Under the pieces are notes generated by a model. That model was not told where the DNA came from. It ran no database searches and saw only the letters and a program-made list of their open reading frames with translations. Source: Clostridiales bacterium (GTDB taxonomy: Bacteria; Bacillota; Clostridia; Oscillospirales; Acutalibacteraceae). From it: 5,188 nt of DNA. The position numbers and the translations under genes are program-made. Positions within the stretch are counted from its first letter, which is position 1. Each line of letters starts with the position of its first letter. Below, one piece after another: positions 1 to 5,188 of the stretch. Location of the stretch: positions 1 to 5,188 of the forward strand of contig DXYG01000116.1 in NCBI GenBank assembly GCA_019415925.1. The letters are read 5' to 3'.

Positions 1-40
1 TTTATAAGTCCTTAAAATAAAAATAGATATTAAAATTTAT
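1..40 (-). other. Sequence downstream of the GNAT gene, with a possible next ribosome binding site
   Basis: This AT-rich stretch follows the acetyltransferase stop. No GC-rich hairpin with a T-run is present, so no intrinsic terminator is seen. AAGGA on the minus strand (13-9) is a plausible Shine-Dalgarno site for a further minus-strand gene starting at or beyond the left edge. Confidence 0.35.
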
Positions 41-454
41 TTATATATATTTCTTCATTGCGATATGCTCGCAGTATTCATCAAAGTAGATTTCGCCGTG
101 TTTTTTATAGCCGAGCTTTTCGTAAAAACCTGACGCTCTTACTTGTGCTGAAAGTTTAATACAGTCTGCTCCCATTTCTTGTGCATCTTTTTCAGCTTCA
201 AGCAGTATTTTTTCGCCGTATCCCTTTCCCCTGTACTGTTTTAGCACAGCAATTCTACCGATATGATATTCATTTTCCTGCTTATACAGACGGCAACAGC
301 CGACAGGCTGATTATCAAGATACATCACAATATGAGTTGCAATATCATCTAAATCGTCAAATTCTATTTTAAATTTCTGTTCTTCTATAAACACCGTTTC
401 ACGAATCATTTTTTCATCTTCTGAAAGAGTGTCAGTTACTTTAAAATCTATCAT
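41..454 (-). CDS. GNAT-family N-acetyltransferase (YjcF/ElaA-like)
   Basis: A complete 137-residue single-domain protein of the Gcn5-related N-acetyltransferase fold, which transfers acetyl from acetyl-CoA to an amine. The physiological substrate cannot be read from the sequence. Visible signatures are an N-terminal RETVFIEEQ stretch (residues 18-26) followed by an acidic segment ending in a histidine (about 31-41), and the acetyl-CoA pyrophosphate-binding loop RGKGYG (75-80) after the IGRIAVLKQY strand. The C-terminal part has AQVRASGFYEKLGY (103-116) and ends in an EHIAMKK strand (129-135). This order is typical of the small YjcF-like subgroup, and the length is normal for it. The ATG start overlaps the cca stop as ATGA. 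Only a weak purine-rich site precedes it, so translation is probably coupled to cca. The protein is soluble, with no signal peptide or membrane helix. The family is secure; the function is unknown. Confidence 0.9.
   Translation of the reverse strand: MIDFKVTDTLSEDEKMIRETVFIEEQKFKIEFDDLDDIATHIVMYLDNQPVGCCRLYKQENEYHIGRIAVLKQYRGKGYGEKILLEAEKDAQEMGADCIKLSAQVRASGFYEKLGYKKHGEIYFDEYCEHIAMKKYI
451..454 (-). other. ATGA stop-start overlap joining cca and the GNAT gene
   Basis: The cca TGA (453-451) and the acetyltransferase ATG (454-452) share two bases. With only a weak purine-rich stretch upstream of the ATG, this arrangement suggests that ribosomes reinitiate after cca. It is direct evidence that the two genes lie on one transcript. 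Confidence 0.85.
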
Positions 455-1791
455 ATTTCATCTCGCAATTCTTCCGCTTTTTTTATGAGGGCGGATTTTT
501 TATTTTCAAGCTTGTCCTCAATTACAAGGCTTAAAAGCATTTTTAGAATCTTACCGATTTTTACACCCTCACTTACGCCGAGCTTTTTAATATCGTTTCC
601 GTTTATTTCAAGCTGTTTTAAGGTAAAGCAATCCTTATCGGCTAAAATTTCTTTGTAAGCTTGACAGGCAAGGTCGAGCTTTTCAAGCTTTTCTTTGTGC
701 TTATAATCTGACTGTGCCATAATATCGGCACGCTGGACTTTTAATAAAAGCTCAACATTTTTATCACCTATTGCACTCATAACGTGCCTTAGCTGGCGTT
801 TTGAGCCGTTAAATCGGACATCGTGATATTTTATAAGCGTTATGCAGGTTTCTATAAAATCTGTTGGATATTTAAGCCTGTGTAGTATTGTTTCAGCAAT
901 TTCTGCACTGTATTTCGGATGACCTTTGAAGTGACAAGTTCCATTATCGTCACGTTTGCAGGCTTTTGGTTTGCCAATATCGTGTAAAAGCATTGACATC
1001 CTGAGCGACGGATTGTTATCAATAGACTTTACCGAATAAGTTGTATGACGCCACAAATCACGATTGTGGTGCTTTGTGTACTGATTGTAGTCAAACATCG
1101 GCTTGATTTCGGGAATGAAAACAGCAATAACGTCACGATATTTATTTAAAATATCTTCTGCTCCGTTACCGCACAAAAGCTTATTTAACTCGACAGAAAT
1201 TCTTTCTACAGCAATATTTTTAAGCAAATCAGCGTTTTTGTGGATTGATTCTGAAGTTTCATCATGAATTACAAAATCAAAAACAGATGCAAAACGCAAT
1301 GCACGAATTATGCGCAAAGCGTCCTCTTTAAAACGAAAATCGGGATTTCCGACACACCTGATTATCTTATCACGCAAATCATTTTTGCCTCCGTATGGGT
1401 CAATCAAGCCGCTTTGTTCATTATATGCCATTGCATTTATCGTAAAATCACGTCTTGCAAGGTCCTTTGTTATATCAGACGTAAATGTAACGCTGTCGGG
1501 ACGGCGATTATCGGAATACGTGCCGTCAATTCGATAGGTTGTGACCTCAAACACTTCACCGTCAAGGACAATAGAAATTGTACCGTGCTTTATGCCCGAA
1601 TCAAAAGTATTAAAGCTCTCAAAGCATTTCTTTATTTCTTCGGGTTTTGCGTTGGTGCAGATGTCCCAGTCGTGCGGAGTAAGACCGATTATTGAGTCAC
1701 GAACGCAACCGCCGACAATAAACGCTTCAAAATTATTCTTATTTAAATTATCAATTATTTTCTTAACATTCTTCGGCAATACTATGTTCAA
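451..1791 (-). CDS. cca: CCA tRNA nucleotidyltransferase with HD domain
   Basis: This cytoplasmic enzyme adds or repairs the 3'-terminal CCA of tRNAs from CTP and ATP without a nucleic-acid template. The 446-residue protein is a class II enzyme. It has the GGCVRD nucleotidyltransferase motif (27-32), the catalytic acidic pair in HDWDICT (D41, D43), RRDFTINAMAY (113-123), a DPYGG turn (131-135) and the base-selecting EDALR motif (156-160) followed by RALRF. An HD phosphohydrolase domain follows, with H249, HD at 270-271, H291 and HD at 323-324, as in many bacterial CCA enzymes. The start is TTG: an in-frame TGA lies three codons upstream, a GGTGA site precedes it by 6 nt, and the protein start (LPKNVKKI then the FIVGGCVRD strand) fits the family. 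It lies 30 nt after cysK and its stop overlaps the next gene. Some Firmicutes split CC- and A-adding between two enzymes, and this sequence alone cannot exclude that. Confidence 0.95.
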   Translation of the reverse strand: MNIVLPKNVKKIIDNLNKNNFEAFIVGGCVRDSIIGLTPHDWDICTNAKPEEIKKCFESFNTFDSGIKHGTISIVLDGEVFEVTTYRIDGTYSDNRRPDSVTFTSDITKDLARRDFTINAMAYNEQSGLIDPYGGKNDLRDKIIRCVGNPDFRFKEDALRIIRALRFASVFDFVIHDETSESIHKNADLLKNIAVERISVELNKLLCGNGAEDILNKYRDVIAVFIPEIKPMFDYNQYTKHHNRDLWRHTTYSVKSIDNNPSLRMSMLLHDIGKPKACKRDDNGTCHFKGHPKYSAEIAETILHRLKYPTDFIETCITLIKYHDVRFNGSKRQLRHVMSAIGDKNVELLLKVQRADIMAQSDYKHKEKLEKLDLACQAYKEILADKDCFTLKQLEINGNDIKKLGVSEGVKIGKILKMLLSLVIEDKLENKKSALIKKAEELRDEI

Positions 1792-1797
1792 ATTATA

Positions 1798-1802
1798 TCA
1801 CC
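1798..1802 (-). promoter_or_regulatory. Ribosome binding site of cca, supporting a TTG start
   Basis: GGTGA on the minus strand, 6 nt before the TTG at 1791-1789; with the next T it matches the GGTGAT part of the anti-Shine-Dalgarno complement. An in-frame TGA at 1800-1798 rules out any longer reading, and no ATG lies close downstream in frame, so TTG is the best start. Confidence 0.65.
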
Positions 1803-1808
1803 ATATTT

Positions 1809-1821
1809 TTCTATTATAGAA
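1809..1821. promoter_or_regulatory. Possible internal -10 element within a 13-bp palindrome upstream of cca
   Basis: The cysK-cca gap contains TTCTAT-A-ATAGAA, a perfect inverted repeat with a one-base centre. On the minus strand it includes an exact TATAAT (1818-1813). Transcription from it would begin about 10 nt before the cca ribosome binding site. No good TTGACA-like -35 is visible at 16-18 nt spacing (the positions read CTCTTT or similar), and AT-rich spacers often give such hexamers by chance, so this is tentative. Confidence 0.25.
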
Positions 1822-2754
1822 TTATTCATTTTCGAAAAGAGGAGTTGAAAAGTATCTTTCCGCAGTATCGGGAAGTACGGTTACAACTGTCTTGCCCTTA
1901 CCAAGATTTTTAGCAAGCTTTATTGCAGCGGCAACATTTGTTCCGCTTGAAATACCGCACATAAGCCCCTCTTTCCTCGCTAAATCCTTTGAGGTTTGTA
2001 TAGCCTCATCATCGGTAATTATACATATATCCTCGTAAATTTGTGTATTTAGTACCTGTGGAATTACTCCGTCACCTATTCCCATTTGCAGGTGTGTGCC
2101 GATTGTTCCACCCGACAGAATAGCGGCATTTTCAGGCTCAACCGCCCAGATTGTGATGTTCGGGTACTGTGCTTTCAATACTTCTCCTATTCCCGTAATA
2201 GTGCCGCCTGTACCTACTCCCGAGCAGAATCCGTCTATAGGACCTCCGACCTGCTCCATAATTTCAAGAGCAGTGTGGTGTCGGTGTGCAAGGGGATTGT
2301 TTTCATTTTCAAACTGCTGCGGAACAAAAACATTCGGATTTTCTTCCGACATTTTAATTGCAGTTTGCAGACACTCGTCAATACATTTTCCGATGTTTCC
2401 GCTGTCGTGAATCAGTATTACCTCTGCTCCGTAGTGACGAACAAGCTTTCTGCGCTCCTCACTGACGGAATCGGGCATAATTATAATAGTTTTATATCCT
2501 CTTACTGCTCCGACGAGTGCAAGACCTATTCCCTGATTTCCGCTTGTAGGCTCGACAATTATTGTATCTTTATGTATTCTGCCCTCTTTTTCAGCCTGCA
2601 ATATCATATTATACGCTGTTCTTGTTTTGATTGAGCCGCCGACATTAAGTCCTTCAAATTTTACAAGAATTTCTGCGCTGTCACCGTCAGTCATATTATT
2701 GAGTCTTACTATAGGAGTGTGTCCGACTGCGTCTAAAATATTATTATATATCAT
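1822..2754 (-). CDS. cysK: Cysteine synthase (O-acetylserine sulfhydrylase), PLP-dependent
   Basis: This is a fold-type II PLP enzyme expected to make L-cysteine from O-acetylserine and sulfide in the cytoplasm. Its 310 residues are a normal CysK length with no regulatory extension. The family start IGHTPIVRLNN is present as VGHTPIVRLNN (10-20). The PLP Schiff-base lysine is K43 in GGSIKTR (39-45), and the substrate loop is TSGNQG (70-75). The phosphate-binding glycine loop is GTGGT (181-185). SGG (214-216), HLQMGIGDG (221-229), GISSG (267-271) and the LPDTAERY-STPLF end (294-306) also match the family. Two positions differ from the textbook motifs: T44 replaces the usual Asp of SVKDR, and Q74 replaces Thr of TSGNT. 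A related PLP beta-replacement enzyme using another activated serine remains possible. No serine acetyltransferase or sulfur-assimilation gene is nearby. It starts 5 nt after the ATPase stop, so co-transcription is likely. Confidence 0.9.
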   Translation of the reverse strand: MIYNNILDAVGHTPIVRLNNMTDGDSAEILVKFEGLNVGGSIKTRTAYNMILQAEKEGRIHKDTIIVEPTSGNQGIGLALVGAVRGYKTIIIMPDSVSEERRKLVRHYGAEVILIHDSGNIGKCIDECLQTAIKMSEENPNVFVPQQFENENNPLAHRHHTALEIMEQVGGPIDGFCSGVGTGGTITGIGEVLKAQYPNITIWAVEPENAAILSGGTIGTHLQMGIGDGVIPQVLNTQIYEDICIITDDEAIQTSKDLARKEGLMCGISSGTNVAAAIKLAKNLGKGKTVVTVLPDTAERYFSTPLFENE

Positions 2755-2759
2755 TTAAA

Positions 2760-5102
2760 TTAACCTCTGTTTTTATATTTTTGAATTAAATTCTGCGCAA
2801 TATTATAGAGAATATTGAAAAAAACTATTGTAGCCGCAACCAAAATAGCAAGCAGTACAAGTCCGTCAATGCTCAAAGGAGCTAACGAGAAGAACTGACC
2901 GAAAAATATACTGCCTAATACAATACCTGCGGTACAGACGGCAAGCATAACTGCACGTAATGCATTAACAGGCAGTGAAAGCCTGATTACAAGTAACATA
3001 CACGAAAGCGCTGTTGTATACACGCAGATTGTTGAAAATTCAGGTGTCGGCAAAGCTATGAATTTACACACTATTGCCGCAGATATTATATTGGTAACTA
3101 CGCAGATTACGGCTGGTAACGCCCTTGCTATTATATTAAATGTAAAATTACCTTTAATTATGTTTTTGTTCGGCTGTAATGCAAGCACAAATGACGGTAT
3201 GCCGACCGTAAACGCTCCGATTAACGTAAGCTGAATCGGTTCAAACGGATACTGCATATGGAAAAATATAAAGAAAATTGAAAGAATTACCGAATAGATA
3301 GTTTTTACCATATAAAGCGAAGAACTGCGCTCAAGGTTGTTGATTGTTCTTCGTCCCTCAGCCACAACATCGGGCATTGAGGCAAAATCGTTGTTTACAA
3401 GTACAAGCTGTGATACGTTTCTTGCGGCGTCACTGCCAGACGCCATTGCAACTGAGCAATCGGCTTCTTTAAGTGCAAGGACATCGTTTACACCGTCGCC
3501 TGTCATTGCTACGGAATGTCCGTGATTTTTGAGAGCAATTACAAGCTTCTTTTTTTGAATTGGCGTTACTCTGCCGAATACATTGTACTTTTCAGCCGCC
3601 TCGTACAGCTCTTCATCTGTTGTAATTGTTGTCATATCAACGGCGTTTTCTGCGCCCTCAATACCTGTATCAATAGCGATATTTTTTACAGTCTTTACGC
3701 TGTCGCCTGAAATGACCTTTAGCGTTACTCCCTGTTCCTTGAAGTAATTAACTGTTTCGTTTACGTTGTCACGCAAGGTATCCTTAATCAGAACAATAGC
3801 CATAGGCGTGAGATTTTGCGGAATTTCTGACTCTGTTAATGCACAATCCGAGGATGCAAGCACGAGGATGCGAACGGTCTGACTTATTTTTTCTATTTCA
3901 TCAAAAACTTTCTTGTACTTTTCCCTGTCACGAAAAACAAATTCAGCCGCACCGATAACATAGGATTTCCCGTTATAGAATGTTCCTCCCGACCACTTTG
4001 TTTCAGAAGAAAACGGAACAAATTTACTGCAATTAAGAGGTTTTGTTTCTCCCACGCAATCCTTGATTGCGTATAGCGTTGCATTGATTTCATCAGACGC
4101 TGAAACAATTGATGAAAGTGCGGTTTTTACTTCGTTTTCATCAGCATCAAAATTAATAATATCGGTAACGTTCATTTTATCGGTTGTCAGAGTACCTGTT
4201 TTGTCAAGGCAAAGCACATCAACCCTTGCAAGCGATTCAATGCTGTACATTTCCTGAACAAGTACCTTTTTTGAGGACATTCTGATAACAGAAACGGCAA
4301 GGACTGTGCTTGTTAGCAATATCATTCCTTTCGGAATCATTCCGTCAATTGCCGCAACTGTGCTGACAACCGTACCCTGAATATCTCCTCCCTGTATTCC
4401 GAACTGACGGAAGAAGAAAAAAACACCGATAGGAAAAATTACAAAAGTACAGAGCTTTATTATAAAATTAAAGGATTTTAGAATCTGAGAATTTACTTTC
4501 TTGATATACTTTGCTTCGTTATTGATTTTTGCGGCGTAGCAATCGGCACCAACCTTATTAACCTTTGCAAAGCATTTTCCCGATGCAATAAAGCTGCCGG
4601 AGAGAAGTTCATCATTTTCTTTCTTCAAAATTAAATCAGATTCACCGGTGAGCAGGCTCTCATTTATCTTACATTCACCTTTACATACTATGCAATCGGC
4701 AGGAATCTGACTGCCTCTGGATAGTACAAGGATATCGTCAAGAACAATTTCTTCCTTGCTTATTTCAATAATTTTTCCGTTTCGAAGAACGTTTACCTTT
4801 TTCTCGGATAATATTGTCAGCTTATCTACACTAATTTTGGAACGGATTTCCTGAACAATTCCGATTGTGATATTTGCAAGTACAATTCCCATAAAAAGCA
4901 TATTTTTATAGGAACCGACAACCAAAAGCGCAATGAAAAGAACAACATTAATTGCATTAAACAACGTACAGATGTTGTCATAAAAAATACGCTTAACCGA
5001 CTTTGTTTTTAAATTTGAAGAAATATTTACCTTTCCTTCATTAACTCGCTGTCTTACTTCTTCTTCGCTTAAACCTTTAAGCTCGCTTTGAAAATCTGCC
5101 AT
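2760..5102 (-). CDS. Cation-translocating P-type ATPase (HAD-IC family, P2-like/CtpE-like)
   Basis: An ATP-driven ion pump of the cytoplasmic membrane, 780 residues and complete. In order it has a cytoplasmic N-terminal segment (GLSEEEVRQRV, 10-20), helices TM1-2 (about 44-63, 67-86), and the actuator domain with TGES (152-155). TM3-4 (about 210-232, 244-274) come next, then the phosphorylation motif DKTGT with D300. The nucleotide-binding domain has FSSETKWSG (364-372) and GAAE (384-387). The hinge region includes SGD (465-467) and TGDGVND (534-540). Six more hydrophobic segments run from about 599 to 768, for ten helices in all. There is no N-terminal metal-binding domain and no CPC in TM4, so it is not a heavy-metal (P1B) pump. 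The overall look resembles the mycobacterial CtpE-like group, for which calcium transport has been reported. TM4 reads IPKGM instead of IPEGL, so the ion is uncertain. The ATG has GAGG 5 nt upstream and is the first gene of the cluster in view. Confidence 0.93.
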   Translation of the reverse strand: MADFQSELKGLSEEEVRQRVNEGKVNISSNLKTKSVKRIFYDNICTLFNAINVVLFIALLVVGSYKNMLFMGIVLANITIGIVQEIRSKISVDKLTILSEKKVNVLRNGKIIEISKEEIVLDDILVLSRGSQIPADCIVCKGECKINESLLTGESDLILKKENDELLSGSFIASGKCFAKVNKVGADCYAAKINNEAKYIKKVNSQILKSFNFIIKLCTFVIFPIGVFFFFRQFGIQGGDIQGTVVSTVAAIDGMIPKGMILLTSTVLAVSVIRMSSKKVLVQEMYSIESLARVDVLCLDKTGTLTTDKMNVTDIINFDADENEVKTALSSIVSASDEINATLYAIKDCVGETKPLNCSKFVPFSSETKWSGGTFYNGKSYVIGAAEFVFRDREKYKKVFDEIEKISQTVRILVLASSDCALTESEIPQNLTPMAIVLIKDTLRDNVNETVNYFKEQGVTLKVISGDSVKTVKNIAIDTGIEGAENAVDMTTITTDEELYEAAEKYNVFGRVTPIQKKKLVIALKNHGHSVAMTGDGVNDVLALKEADCSVAMASGSDAARNVSQLVLVNNDFASMPDVVAEGRRTINNLERSSSLYMVKTIYSVILSIFFIFFHMQYPFEPIQLTLIGAFTVGIPSFVLALQPNKNIIKGNFTFNIIARALPAVICVVTNIISAAIVCKFIALPTPEFSTICVYTTALSCMLLVIRLSLPVNALRAVMLAVCTAGIVLGSIFFGQFFSLAPLSIDGLVLLAILVAATIVFFNILYNIAQNLIQKYKNRG
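2764..2768 (-). promoter_or_regulatory. Ribosome binding site of cysK inside the ATPase 3' end
   Basis: AGAGG on the minus strand, 9 nt before the cysK ATG. It is made from the last sense codons (Arg-Gly) of the ATPase gene, so ribosomes finishing the ATPase pass directly over it. This fixes the cysK start and leaves no space for a separate leader, riboswitch or T-box between the two genes. Confidence 0.75.
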
Positions 5103-5168
5103 ATATACCTCAAAAATTGAAAATCATTTATTTTGTGAAAATTTTTTGAAAAAATCACGGTTTTATCT
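5103..5168 (-). promoter_or_regulatory. Truncated leader upstream of the ATPase gene
   Basis: This is 66 nt of very AT-rich native sequence between the ATPase start and the adapter. It would be expected to hold the operon promoter, but I see no convincing -35/-10 pair. It contains a perfect odd-centred palindrome at 5141-5155 (seven-base arms around one G/C) nested in a GTGA...TCAC dyad at 5135-5158. The rest of the upstream region is missing. Confidence 0.35.
5108..5112 (-). promoter_or_regulatory. Ribosome binding site of the P-type ATPase gene
   Basis: TGAGG on the minus strand, 5 nt before the ATG at 5102. It supports that ATG as the start, and the translated MADFQSELKGLSEEE begins just where the N-terminal segment of the family is expected. 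Confidence 0.75.
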
Positions 5169-5188
5169 CTGTCTCTTATACACATCTC
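5169..5188. other. Nextera/Tn5 mosaic-end sequencing adapter (artefact)
   Basis: The window ends in CTGTCTCTTATACACATCTC. The first 19 bases are the exact reverse complement of the Tn5 mosaic end used in Nextera tagmentation libraries, and the final C continues into the standard read-through adapter. This is untrimmed adapter at a contig end, not a genomic transposon end. Native sequence stops at about 5168. Confidence 0.97.

Noticed and set aside
1264..1695. 143-codon open frame on the plus strand
   Set aside because: It lies wholly antisense to the strongly supported cca gene, its translation is compositionally odd (many Cys/Ile/Tyr runs) and shows no family motif; it is a frame shadow.
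2086..2634. 182-codon open frame on the plus strand
   Set aside because: It lies antisense to cysK, whose catalytic motifs are all intact. The predicted protein is Cys/Ser/Tyr-rich without any recognisable domain.
2755..2759. A sulfur-responsive riboswitch or cysteine T-box upstream of cysK
   Set aside because: Only 5 nt separate the genes and the upstream sequence is coding for the ATPase C-terminus, so there is no room for a structured leader.
3893..4108. 71-codon minus-strand frame inside the ATPase
   Set aside because: It overlaps the ATPase nucleotide-binding domain in another frame. The ATPase reads through uninterrupted, and the short frame has no motif to support it.
4500..5102. Heavy-metal (Cu/Zn/Cd) P1B-type identity for the ATPase
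   Set aside because: There is no N-terminal CxxC metal-binding domain and no CPC/SPC in TM4. Six membrane helices after the catalytic region fit P2-type topology instead.
5169..5187. Tn5/IS50-type transposon end
   Set aside because: The sequence is the engineered mosaic end used in library preparation, sits exactly at the contig edge and continues into the adapter; no transposase or second end is present.

Overview
This window looks like ordinary core-type sequence from a low-GC Gram-positive bacterium, most likely a member of the Clostridia (Oscillospiraceae/Ruminococcaceae-like). That assignment rests on AT-rich, A/T-ending codon use, AT-rich spacers, Shine-Dalgarno sites of the AGAGG/GAGG type, a TTG start, and the general look of the proteins. 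It is an inference; no marker gene pins down a genus.

Four genes lie head to tail on the minus strand and are read from right to left. They are a ten-helix P-type cation ATPase (2760-5102), a cysteine synthase (1822-2754), an HD-domain CCA tRNA nucleotidyltransferase (451-1791) and a small GNAT acetyltransferase (41-454). The gaps are 5 nt, 30 nt and a 4-nt ATGA overlap, so they probably form one operon. The ribosome binding site of the second gene lies inside the last codons of the first. The 30-nt gap before cca holds a perfect -10-like hexamer inside a small palindrome, so a secondary start there is possible. Positions 1-40 follow the last stop codon. They hold no terminator but do hold an AAGGA, so the operon may continue to the left of the window.

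The four functions do not form one pathway. They are membrane ion transport, cysteine synthesis, tRNA 3'-end maturation/repair and an unidentified acetyl transfer. The layout looks like a housekeeping cluster rather than a dedicated system, and I saw no mobile element, CRISPR array, RNA gene or defence-type module.

The last 20 bases (5169-5188) are not biological. They match the Nextera/Tn5 mosaic-end adapter read-through, so the right edge is an untrimmed contig end. Only 66 nt of native sequence upstream of the ATPase is present. The most interesting biological points are modest: unusual residues in the ion path of the ATPase (a lysine where PEGL-type pumps carry glutamate) and in the PLP-lysine motif of the cysteine synthase.
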